A stretch of 35,464 bases of DNA from Planctomyces sp. (GCA_013822855.1 PNLE01000018.1:1-35464), one strand, 5' to 3'; shown: positions 5,967 to 12,074, counted from the first letter of the stretch. Numbers and translations: made by a program. The notes: generated from the sequence alone by a model not told the origin.

Positions 5967-6038
5967 TCTCGGATGGTGAAATAGAGATCACGCCTTGGTC
6001 CTAACAAGGAGATCCTGGTTCGATTCCTAGTCCGGGAA
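5967..6038 (+). tRNA. tRNA-Arg(CCT)
   Basis: Acceptor TCTCGGA/TCCGGGA. Anticodon stem CCTTG/CAAGG with loop GTCCTAA. The T-stem has two mismatches. It starts one base after the preceding serine tRNA, so they are probably cut from one precursor. Confidence 0.75.
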
Positions 6039-6043
6039 TGCAT

Positions 6044-6118
6044 GGTGTTCGTGGTGTAGTGGTTCCTGCATGTCGGCCTGTGAAGCCGAAAGTGACGGTT
6101 CGATGCCGTTCGAACACC
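6044..6118 (+). tRNA. tRNA-His(GTG)
   Basis: Acceptor GTGTTCG/CGAACAC is extended by the histidine-specific G-1 paired to C73. Anticodon stem TCGGC/GCCGA with loop CTGTGAA. T-loop TTCGATG. Confidence 0.9.
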
Positions 6119-6138
6119 CTATGGAAAAGGAGAAGATC

Positions 6139-6732
6139 GTGGTGGCGATGCTGACAAGACCGACGCTGGTCCTGAACCGCAACTGGCAGCCGGTGGGCGT
6201 CGCCTCCGTGGCCCGCTCATTGACGCTGGTGGCAGCGGAACGCGCGCGGATCGTCGATCCCACCGACTTCCAACTGTACAGGTGGGTCGATTGGGCCAGG
6301 TTGATTCCTGCTGCGGAAGAGCCCTTCGTCCAGTCGGTGACGTTTCGGATTCGCGTCCCGGAAGTGATCACACTGACGGAGTATGACCGGGTTCCTATGA
6401 ACGCGGTCACGTTCAGCCGGCGGAACATTTTCAAGCGAGACCGCTACACGTGTCAGTTTTGTGGTCTCCAGCCGGAAAGCGAAGACCTGACGATTGACCA
6501 CGTGTTGCCGCGATCACGCGGCGGCACCAGTACTTGGGAGAACTGCGTCTTGGCCTGCCTGGAGTGCAACAAGCGAAAGGCAGACCGCACGCCGGATGAA
6601 GCGCACATGCCGCTGCGGAAGGCTCCGGTCCGACCGGTCTGGCGTCCGTTGTACGCGCGGCAGGACGTGCGCATCGAAAGCTGGTCCAAGTTCCTCAGCG
6701 AGGCGTACTGGACCGTCAAGTTAGATGAATGA
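6139..6732 (+). CDS. HNH endonuclease
   Basis: About 197 residues. The C-terminal half carries the HNH zinc-finger nuclease fold: CQFC, then IDHVLPRSRGG, the ENC asparagine, and CLECNKRK. Two CxxC knuckles hold zinc; the DH and N are the metal and catalytic residues. The N-terminal half (PTLVLNRNWQPV, then RVPEVITL) matches the stand-alone HNH proteins common in Planctomycetes, as far as I recall the family. GTG at 6139 is preferred because AAGGAG (6126-6131) sits seven bases upstream; ATG 6148 is an alternative. It begins 20 bases after tRNA-His and ends at a terminator. Its target is not shown by sequence. It could cut DNA or nucleic acids linked to the array. Confidence 0.85.
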   Translation: MVAMLTRPTLVLNRNWQPVGVASVARSLTLVAAERARIVDPTDFQLYRWVDWARLIPAAEEPFVQSVTFRIRVPEVITLTEYDRVPMNAVTFSRRNIFKRDRYTCQFCGLQPESEDLTIDHVLPRSRGGTSTWENCVLACLECNKRKADRTPDEAHMPLRKAPVRPVWRPLYARQDVRIESWSKFLSEAYWTVKLDE

Positions 6733-6737
6733 CAACC

Positions 6738-6769
6738 GCCGCCGAGTCCTTTTCGAAGGACTCGGTGGC
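6738..6769 (+). terminator. hairpin after the HNH gene
   Basis: GCCGCCGAGTCCTT pairs with AAGGACTCGGTGGC (14 bp, one G-U) around a TTCG tetraloop, then TTTAC. It begins five bases after the HNH stop. The short T-run makes it a moderate terminator or a processing signal before tRNA-Trp. Confidence 0.65.
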
Positions 6770-6774
6770 TTTAC

Positions 6775-6844
6775 ACGAGCGAGCTCCTGGGAGAGCGGGT
6801 GGTCTCCAAAGCCGCTGGATGGGGTTCGAATCCTCACGCTCGTG
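6775..6844 (+). tRNA. tRNA-Trp(CCA)
   Basis: Acceptor ACGAGCG/CGCTCGT with discriminator G. Anticodon stem GTGGT/GCCGC with loop CTCCAAA. T-arm with TTCGAAT. D-arm AGCTCCTGGGAGAGC. Confidence 0.85.
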
Positions 6845-6878
6845 CTAACTGCCGACAGCGGTAGTCCGAATGGAAAAT

Positions 6879-6949
6879 GCTTGACGAGTGTGCCGGACGC
6901 ACGGCGGTCTTCGAAACCGCAAGTCAAGGTTCAATTCCTCGGTTGAGCA
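6879..6949 (+). tRNA. tRNA-Arg(TCG)
   Basis: Acceptor GCTTGAC/GTTGAGC. Anticodon stem GCGGT/ACCGC with loop CTTCGAA. T-loop TTCAATT. Confidence 0.85.
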
Positions 6950-6955
6950 CTGTTG

Positions 6956-7026
6956 GTCCTTGGAGTGTGGTAGACGCACGCGACTCTGCGAAGGTCGTAG
7001 ACCAGGTTCGACTCCTGGCAGGGACG
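6956..7026 (+). tRNA. tRNA-Arg(GCG)
   Basis: Acceptor GTCCTTG/CAGGGAC. Anticodon stem CGACT/GGTCG with loop CTGCGAA. T-arm CCAGG/CCTGG. A G34 arginine tRNA is unusual, since bacteria mostly use an inosine-modified ACG tRNA for CGY codons. Confidence 0.8.
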
Positions 7027-7072
7027 TTGACTAGACTTGCGGTCTGAACAAGATACCGCCGGGAGAGTTGGA

Positions 7073-7738
7073 ATGAGTATTCGCGATCGACTTGAAGATG
7101 CTCGGATCCTTTTTGCAGCCAACCGAGTGCAGGGTGCTTTTATCCAAGTTCTGATTGCCGCCGCTGCAACTTCTCGAAAAAGGTATTCGAAGAGTGAGTG
7201 GGACGACGGCGAGTCGTTCAAGAATTTCATCTACGATGAGATGGGCGTCATCACAGGGGGGCCAAAGTATGAAGTCGAGCTCCCTTTCCTCGGAAAGCCG
7301 ACTCCTCTGGAAGATATTCTTTACATTCACCTGCGATGCCAGCTTCTACATGAGGCAACATTTCCCGAGAGCATAAACCTGACTGAGCCACGAGAAGACG
7401 GTGCGAATATTCTGCATCTCGGCACGCCACTCGGCTTCCCAATCGGATGGATTCAACAGCTAGCAACAGCAGTTTGGTTGGCTCCGGAGAATGATAGTCT
7501 CTGGCCGGATGAAATTGAAAAGCGAAGGGTTTCATGCAGCAGTTTGAGTGGCCTGCTTCACGACGTACCTTTTTGTCGTCGACCCGGTCAACAGACAATC
7601 AAGATGAAGGGAAAGAACCAAAAGTTGTCATGGTCAGTAAACGGGCAGACCCTCGCCATTAGCTTTCCTCCGGGATTATCTCAGTCAGAGTTGGCAGAAC
7701 TGATCGAAGATAAAGCAAGAAAGATTCGAGAGGGTTAA
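7073..7738 (+). CDS. small protein with HEPN-like RxxxxH motif, inside the tRNA array
   Basis: 221 residues. ATG 7073 follows GGGAGAG. An N-terminal helical region (about residues 1-45) is followed by FLGKPTPLEDILYIHLRCQLLHEA, where RCQLLH (about residues 96-101) fits the Rx4-6H signature of HEPN RNases on a helix. A C-terminal segment LSWSVNGQTLAISF looks like a small beta unit. No signal peptide or membrane segment. HEPN domains often cut RNA, including tRNA anticodon loops, in toxin and phage-defence systems, so position between tRNA-Arg and tRNA-Cys is suggestive. The stop codon ends one base before tRNA-Cys. Family assignment is tentative. Confidence 0.7.
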   Translation: MSIRDRLEDARILFAANRVQGAFIQVLIAAAATSRKRYSKSEWDDGESFKNFIYDEMGVITGGPKYEVELPFLGKPTPLEDILYIHLRCQLLHEATFPESINLTEPREDGANILHLGTPLGFPIGWIQQLATAVWLAPENDSLWPDEIEKRRVSCSSLSGLLHDVPFCRRPGQQTIKMKGKNQKLSWSVNGQTLAISFPPGLSQSELAELIEDKARKIREG

Positions 7739-7739
7739 T

Positions 7740-7811
7740 GACGCTGAAGTCACACGGCGTGACGGCGGCCTGCAAAGCCGCATCCAGTGGGTTCGACTCC
7801 CACCGGCGTCT
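7740..7811 (+). tRNA. tRNA-Cys(GCA)
   Basis: Acceptor GACGCTG/CGGCGTC, discriminator T as expected for Cys. Anticodon stem GCGGC/GCCGC with loop CTGCAAA. T-arm GTGGG/CCCAC. Last canonical tRNA of the array, three bases before the first Y RNA-like unit. Confidence 0.9.
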
Positions 7812-7813
7812 TG

Positions 7814-7884
7814 GCGCAATCAACTGCCGGTTCAGACTACATATTTACAACGTGAAACGTCCGAACCATTTCTTCGTTGTGCGT
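7814..7884 (+). ncRNA. Y RNA-like unit A (minimal)
   Basis: The terminal helix pairs 7814-7824 with 7876-7884 (CGCA/TGCG, a two-base bulge, CAAC/GTTG). The family internal loop is present: TGCC on the 5' side and CTTC on the 3' side. The second helix is GGTTC/GAACC. The 71-base unit has a short AU-rich apical loop and no obvious tRNA module. Possibly a bare Ro-binding stem. The link to the Ro60 protein is inferred from position and from the shared architecture of the nine units. Confidence 0.5.
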
Positions 7885-7896
7885 GTCATAGGGAGT

Positions 7897-7980
7897 GCCT
7901 CAACTGCCTGTCGGGATTCCATCAACACGCTGTCAACGTGTGCTGCAAGGCACGATATCTCGGCGAAACTTCGTTGGGGC
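7897..7980 (+). ncRNA. Y RNA-like unit B (anticodon-arm-like hairpins)
   Basis: Terminal helix GCCTCAAC/GTTGGGGC (8 bp). Loop TGCC facing ACTTC. Second helix GGGAT/ATCTC (7913-7917 with 7957-7961). The 84-base unit encloses ACACG-CTGTCAA-CGTGT, a 5-bp stem with a 7-base loop shaped like an aspartate anticodon arm, then GTGC-TGCAAG-GCAC. It may mimic an anticodon stem-loop. Confidence 0.6.
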
Positions 7981-8004
7981 TTTTCAGCGAAACAACAGGC
8001 CATT

Positions 8005-8175
8005 GATCCAACTGCCGGTTGGGACTACCCGAAACTATCACGGCCCTAAGGTAGCAAACGTCGGGCGACCGACGGCGTGAAGCGATCCGAGTCTCTTGCA
8101 GATGACGATCGCGCGTCCACTGCCAAGCTTCACCGCTTGGTAAGGACGGCGTCTCAGCAAACACTTCGTTGGATC
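8005..8175 (+). ncRNA. Y RNA-like unit C with a 23S rRNA helix 69-71 mimic
   Basis: Terminal helix GATCCAAC/GTTGGATC (8 bp, perfect). Loop TGCC facing ACTTC. Second helix GGGAC/GTCTC (8021-8025 with 8151-8155). The enclosed segment 8032-8058 matches 23 of 27 bases of the conserved 23S rRNA string around helix 69 (core ACTATnACGGnCCTAAGGTAG). It is followed by GTCGG-GCGA-CCGAC, a shortened helix 71 whose loop is replaced by a tetraloop, and then GGCGTGAAGCGATC, like the next 23S segment. A CCAAGC/GCTTGG hairpin follows at 8124-8141. Confidence 0.7.
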
Positions 8176-8191
8176 CTGGTCATTGGAAACA

Positions 8192-8331
8192 CGGATTGAC
8201 TGCCGGTTCGGAGTACAGGTTTAGGTCCTCGTGGTCGTGGGTTCGAGTCCCACCAGCCGCCCTTCTCATATGGTGGCTGTAGCTCAGTTGGGTAGAGCAC
8301 GTCATTCTCTGGCCATCACTTCGTCAATCCG
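8192..8331 (+). ncRNA. Y RNA-like unit D with permuted tRNA mimic
   Basis: Terminal helix CGGATTGAC/GTCAATCCG (9 bp, perfect). Loop TGCC facing ACTTC. Second helix GGAG/CTCT (8210-8213 with 8307-8310). Inside come a T-arm GTGGG-TTCGAGT-CCCAC (8237-8253), an 8-bp closed acceptor-like stem CAGCCGCC/GGTGGCTG, and a canonical D-arm TAGCTCAGTTGGGTAGAGC. This is a tRNA elbow in circularly permuted order, with the anticodon arm replaced by the terminal stem. That matches the published idea of tRNA mimicry by bacterial Y RNAs. Confidence 0.75.
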
Positions 8332-8340
8332 GGTTGCTTT

Positions 8341-8491
8341 GGTTTCGACTGCCCGATGGGAGTTCATGGATCTTGTGTTCGAAAGAACTTGTGGGTTCGA
8401 ATCCCACCAGTCGAGTGATCGACTGTGGCGGAATGGCAAACGCGCGAGACTTCCCGCAAGGGAGTCCTCTCATCTCCACTTCGTCGGAATC
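8341..8491 (+). ncRNA. Y RNA-like unit E with permuted tRNA mimic
   Basis: Terminal helix GGTTTCGAC/GTCGGAATC (9 bp with G-U pairs). Loop TGCC facing ACTTC. Second helix GGGAG/CTCTC (8358-8362 with 8467-8471). T-arm GTGGG-TTCGAAT-CCCAC (8391-8407). Acceptor stem CAGTCGA/TCGACTG is 7 bp capped by a GTGA tetraloop. The leucine-like D-region GGCGGAATGGCAAACGC is followed by a GCAA-capped hairpin. A GTTC-GAAA-GAAC hairpin precedes the T-arm. Confidence 0.75.
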
Positions 8492-8521
8492 ATAATGATT
8501 GTCTAAATCCTGAAGAGTGAC

Positions 8522-8665
8522 ACTCGACTGCCGGTGCGGAGTCCATGGTCTAGCAGGTTCGAATCCCGCCCGGCCCCCCCTCGCAAGCACGCATGGGGCC
8601 GGACCTCAGCCAGCGGCACTGCCGTTGGCTGAGGAAAAAAGCCTCTGCCCACAACTTCGTCGAGT
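8522..8665 (+). ncRNA. Y RNA-like unit F with T-arm and long hairpin
   Basis: Terminal helix ACTCGAC/GTCGAGT (7 bp). Loop TGCC facing ACTTC. Second helix GGAG/CTCT. T-arm GCAGG-TTCGAAT-CCCGC has one mismatch. The acceptor-like stem CCGGCCCC/GGGGCCGG is 8 bp (8570-8577 with 8595-8602). The D-arm position is taken by a 14-bp hairpin (8604-8634), so the tRNA elbow is only partly kept. Confidence 0.65.
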
Positions 8666-8676
8666 ATCTTTGACAC

Positions 8677-8797
8677 GTCCAACGGCCACGCCAGGAGTCC
8701 ATCGCCCTCCATCTGGACGATCCCTGACGGCGGTGCTTGGCATCGGGCCTCGGGATCAGGCTCTTCTGGGCTGCTCTCGTCAAGTTTTTCGTTGGAT
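8677..8797 (+). ncRNA. Y RNA-like unit G (divergent)
   Basis: Terminal helix GTCCAAC(G) with (C)GTTGGAT. The internal loop reads GGCC facing TTTTTC, so this is the most divergent member. Second helix GGAG/CTCT is kept, with the family GGAGTCCAT string. The interior has a GATCCC/GGGATC helix and no clear T-arm. Confidence 0.5.
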
Positions 8798-8859
8798 CGA
8801 TTTGAGCGAACCTTTTCAGTCACCACGGATCCATGCGAACACGATATCACAAACATCCT

Positions 8860-8998
8860 CGATTCGACTGCCGGCTGGGAGTCCATTGCACTCCGAAGGC
8901 TGCGGGTTCAAGCCCCGCCTGCGAAAGCAGTAGCTCAATGGGATAGAGCATCGGAATGGCCGCAAGGCCAGTTCTCTCGCCAACACTTCGTCGAGCCG
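8860..8998 (+). ncRNA. Y RNA-like unit H with permuted tRNA mimic
   Basis: Terminal helix TTCGAC/GTCGAG, one mismatch, then two more pairs. Loop TGCC facing ACTTC. Second helix GGGAG/CTCTC. T-arm GCGGG-TTCAAGC-CCCGC (8902-8918). The acceptor-like CTGC-GAAA-GCAG is capped by a GNRA tetraloop (8919-8930). D-arm TAGCTCAATGGGATAGAGC. A TGGCC-GCAA-GGCCA hairpin follows. This is the most compact tRNA mimic of the set. Confidence 0.72.
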
Positions 8999-9329
8999 CT
9001 CTCACTTGCAGGCCGAATCATGGCCAACAAGTCGCTGACTACGAAAAAGAATGCGCTGTTGATCCGACAACAATATGGAATGAATCCAGCAGTTTGCAAT
9101 TTTCTATTGGGCGTGACAAAGCCGATCGAAATGTACGATTCACCGAATTTTCGCATGTCGGCAATCGAATTGTTCTGATTCGACTTTCCTAGATGCTATC
9201 CGCGAACCCGTTTTTGCACGACATGTCTGCCAAATAGCAAATACGACAATTGTCGCCGCGGTCAAGCGGTTTCGCCTTGAATCAACATCAATTCAATACC
9301 AGTTAGTCCGCTTGCGGTCTGGGTTTTGT
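8999..9329. other. spacer with partial duplication of the Ro60 start
   Basis: Between units H and I no further closed unit is visible. The 17 bases at 9017-9033 are identical to 9490-9506, which span the Ro60 start codon. A small open frame (listed next) begins there. The rest is moderately AT-rich and holds no recognised gene. Confidence 0.5.
9020..9178 (+). CDS. 52-residue frame starting like the Ro60 protein
   Basis: The product begins MANKSL, identical to the Ro60 N-terminus, then diverges (TTKKNALLIRQQYG). There is no strong ribosome site, only CAGG. It is either a decayed Ro60 copy, a recombination scar, or a small peptide sharing the Ro60 translation start. I cannot show that it is translated. 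Confidence 0.3.
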   Translation: MANKSLTTKKNALLIRQQYGMNPAVCNFLLGVTKPIEMYDSPNFRMSAIELF

Positions 9330-9412
9330 GATCCGACTGCCCGAGCGGGATACTTCTTTCCTTACGGGACGATACGAATGTGCGTCCCGCCTGCTTATTT
9401 CTTCGTCGGATC
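9330..9412 (+). ncRNA. Y RNA-like unit I, in the Ro60 leader
   Basis: Terminal helix GATCCGAC/GTCGGATC (8 bp, perfect). Loop TGCC facing CTTC. The second helix GCGGGA/TCCCGC is 6 bp. This 83-base unit ends 80 bases before the Ro60 start, so it may be cut from the leader of that mRNA or act as a feedback element bound by the protein. No T-arm or D-arm is visible. Confidence 0.6.
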
Positions 9413-9477
9413 GGTGGTCTCTCGTTGTTCGTTCGCTGCACGCCGCAGGATGGAGGAACAACCTTTATTGTCCTCGA

Positions 9478-9484
9478 AAGGAGG
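9478..9484 (+). promoter_or_regulatory. strong ribosome binding site of the Ro60 gene
   Basis: AAGGAGG lies eight bases before ATG 9493 and decides this start over upstream in-frame ATGs that would run through unit I. Confidence 0.85.
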
Positions 9485-9492
9485 ACTGCATC

Positions 9493-11130
9493 ATGGCCAA
9501 CAAGTCATTGTTCTCAAGCCTGAAGGCACTGTTGCCCCGGGCAACAGTGCGGAATGAAGCCGGTGGACCGGCGTACGCGCTGGGACCGAAGCACGCGCTC
9601 GCCCAGTTTGCGGCGACGGGTTGCTTCAACGGAACTTTCCACACCGACGCCGAGACGCAGCTCGACACTCTGAAGTCGCTAATCGCCCAGGTGAACGACA
9701 ACGTGTTCCTGGCAAAGCTGGCGGTCTACTCTCGCGAGCGGGCTTACCTGAAGGACATGCCAGCTGCACTGCTCGCGACGCTCGCCGCACGCGACACTGT
9801 TCTGTTTCATCAGGTCTTCGACCGCGTGATCGACAACGGCCGCGTCCTCCGGACGCTGTTCCAGATGATTCGCTCGGGGCAGTTCGGCAAGAAAAGCCTG
9901 TCGAGTTCACTGCAGCGCGCGTTCCAGCGGTGGTTGAACACGGCGTCGCCGGAGAAGCTGCTGTCGGCATCGATCGGTCACGATCCATCGCTGCGGGATA
10001 TCCTGCGGATGGCACGACCGACGCCGTCAGACAACAGTCGTCGGGCACTGTTCGGCTGGCTGACGGACAAGGAGGTCGCGAAGTGGACGCCTGCGGGCGA
10101 AGTCGACTTGCCAGAGCAGGTGAAACTGTTGGTCGCGTTCCGGACTGCAGAAACGGCTGAGCAGCAGATCGCGCTGTTGGACAATCTGCACGCACGGTGG
10201 GACTTGCTAGCCGACACGGCGAAGGGTCCTAAGGTCTGGGCGGCGATCGCCCGGTCAATGGGCCCACAGGCACTGCGGATGAACCTGAACACGTTGCAGC
10301 GTCACGGTGTCTTCGAAGATGGGGAGACCGTGAAAGCGGTAGCATCCCGGTTGACGGATGAGAATGAAATCCGTCGGTCGCGTCAATTTCCGTACCAGTT
10401 CTTCGCGGCGTACCTCTATGCGGCCGATGACGTGCCTCAGGCCATCAAGACCGCGCTGCACAAGGCGGCGGAGATCGCCTGCGGCAACGTGCCGGAACTG
10501 CCGGGACCGGTCGTGATCGGTCTCGACGTGTCGGGTTCGATGCAGTCGCCGGTCACGGGCCACCGAGGCCACGGCAGTACGACAAAGATGCGGTGTGTGG
10601 ATGTCGCGGCCCTCGTGGCGGCGGCCATCCTCCGGCGCAACCCGGAGAGCGTGGTCGTGCCGTTCGATACGCAGGCCTATGATGTGAAGATCGATCCATC
10701 CGACTCGATCCTGAGCTTGGCGGATCGACTGGCGAAGTACGGTGGAGGTGGAACCGACTGCTCGTTGCCGATCAAGATGGCGAACGCGAACTACGCCAAG
10801 CGGAAGTTCGCGGGGGTCGTCCTGGTCAGTGATAACGAGAGCTGGGTCTACCAAGGTCGGCCGTACTTCTACGGTGCGAATGGATCAACCGGTGTGATGA
10901 CGGAATGGCAGCAGTTCGTGCAGAATCAGATTAAGCTCCAGAGTGGCAACATTACGGGGCCGAAGCTGATCTGCATCGATCTGCAGCCAAACCAGACGAC
11001 GCAGGCCCCAGAACGCAGCGACATCCTGAACGTCGGCGGCTTCAGTGACGCCGTGTTCGAGGTGATGAGTGCGTTCCTGACCAGAGACGCCGGTCGGTTC
11101 GTGGCGGAGATTGAAGGGATTCCACTCTAA
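9493..11130 (+). CDS. rsr: Ro60/TROVE-domain RNA-binding protein
   Basis: 545 residues. Residues about 15-330 form the TROVE domain, a HEAT-like ring that in the Ro60 family holds the 3' ends of misfolded RNAs and binds Y RNAs on its outer face. Segments such as [24 protein letters not shown] and [13 protein letters not shown] match family positions. The C-terminal von Willebrand A domain has the metal site DVSGS (residues 345-349) and the GGGTD threonine and aspartate (421-422), so the MIDAS looks intact. In Deinococcus the orthologue Rsr works with PNPase in 23S rRNA maturation and RNA decay. Here nine Y RNA-like units and a tRNA array lie directly upstream on the same strand, one unit within the likely leader. 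Function in RNA quality control is inferred from the family. Confidence 0.93.
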   Translation: MANKSLFSSLKALLPRATVRNEAGGPAYALGPKHALAQFAATGCFNGTFHTDAETQLDTLKSLIAQVNDNVFLAKLAVYSRERAYLKDMPAALLATLAARDTVLFHQVFDRVIDNGRVLRTLFQMIRSGQFGKKSLSSSLQRAFQRWLNTASPEKLLSASIGHDPSLRDILRMARPTPSDNSRRALFGWLTDKEVAKWTPAGEVDLPEQVKLLVAFRTAETAEQQIALLDNLHARWDLLADTAKGPKVWAAIARSMGPQALRMNLNTLQRHGVFEDGETVKAVASRLTDENEIRRSRQFPYQFFAAYLYAADDVPQAIKTALHKAAEIACGNVPELPGPVVIGLDVSGSMQSPVTGHRGHGSTTKMRCVDVAALVAAAILRRNPESVVVPFDTQAYDVKIDPSDSILSLADRLAKYGGGGTDCSLPIKMANANYAKRKFAGVVLVSDNESWVYQGRPYFYGANGSTGVMTEWQQFVQNQIKLQSGNITGPKLICIDLQPNQTTQAPERSDILNVGGFSDAVFEVMSAFLTRDAGRFVAEIEGIPL

Positions 11131-11208
11131 GGGTGCCTATCAAAACCGGTTGGTGACCATGGAAAGAAGAGGGTTGGGAATCTGTGTCGTTCAGCAAGCC
11201 TTTTCATC

Positions 11209-12074
11209 ATGGTTCAGCCATTGGTCTCGAAGGACCTGTGGAGTGCGGTCGAACCGCTGATTCCGAAACGTGGGCCTCATCCCGAAGGCGGTGGACCACC
11301 GGTCGATGATCGCGGAGCCCTGACGAGCATTCTGTTTGTCCTCAAGAGCGGCATTCTATTGGAGTTGCTCACCCTAGAGATGGGTTGCAGCTCCGGAATG
11401 ACCTGCTGACGGCGACTGCGGGACGGGCACGCGGCCAGCGGCTGGGATCGGCTGCATGTGGGGTTGCTGCGGTGATTGCGTGCGGCGGATCGGATGGGCC
11501 GATCGCGAGCCGCAGTCGACAGTATGTCGGTGCGGGCCGTGGGGGGGGTGAAAAGACCGCCCCAAACCCTACGGATCTGCGGAAGCCGGGAAGCAAACAC
11601 CACCTCCTGACGGACGCCGGAGGTATTCCCTTGAAAGCTTTCGTGACGGAAGCGAACAATTATGACGTGACGCAACTGCCGCCGTTGATTGACCAGGCTC
11701 CGTCCGTCGTCGGCAAACCGGGGCATCCCCGGCAACACGCTGACTCGCTCTATGTCCACCGCGCCTACGACTCGGAATCCCACCGGGAGGAACTTCGCCA
11801 GCAGAGGTTCCGGCCGCACCTGGCTAAACGCAACACCGAACACGGCAGCGGACTGGACGAGCACCTCCGGGTGGTGGAACGCACCGTGAACTGGCTGCAT
11901 CAATTCCGCCGAGTCCGCGTCTGTTTCGAGAGGCGGTCCGATATCCACGAAACGTTCCTGATCCTCGCCGAAAGCCTCATCTGCTTCCGAACGCTGCGGA
12001 ACGGATCTTGTCAGGAGTTCTCAGATCGAATCCCGCCTAGCAGTAGCATCATGAGAGCGGTCTTCTCGTTGTGA
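11209..12074 (+). pseudogene. decayed IS5-type transposase
   Basis: The first frame (LWSAVEPLIPK, LEMGCSSGMTC) and a later one (KPGSKHHLLTDAGGIPLKAFVTEANNYD, then VVERTVNWLHQFRRVRVCFERR) are parts of one IS5-family DDE transposase. The link is broken by TGA where the family has the W of CWRRLRD (about 11407), by a second TGA shortly after, and by a frameshift near a run of eight Gs around 11543. The C-terminal E-region is present. I could not identify terminal inverted repeats with confidence. It marks the right edge of the RNA island. Confidence 0.8.

Noticed and set aside
8021-8100. A fragment of a real 23S rRNA gene or an I-CeuI homing site
   Set aside because: The match is short, with internal deletions, a swapped tetraloop and flanking helices of the unit family. 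No other rRNA sequence surrounds it, and no cognate LAGLIDADG nuclease is seen.
8192-8491. Ordinary tRNA genes interrupted by group I introns
   Set aside because: T-arm of one unit and D-arm of the same unit are joined through a closed acceptor stem, and the ends pair with each other. The conserved group I core elements are not visible. A permuted tRNA mimic explains the data better.
8604-8640. Intrinsic terminator within unit F
   Set aside because: The 14-bp hairpin is followed by As, not Ts, and takes the D-arm position within a closed unit.
7814-9412. CRISPR array
   Set aside because: The recurring motifs are paired halves of hairpins, spacing and unit length vary from 71 to 171 bases, and enclosed segments have tRNA and rRNA features rather than spacers. 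No cas genes are present.
7814-9412. Resemblance of the GACTGCC...GGAGTCCATGG string to 16S rRNA helices 39-40
   Set aside because: The matching blocks are short and separated by different gaps, and the pairing within units already explains their conservation.
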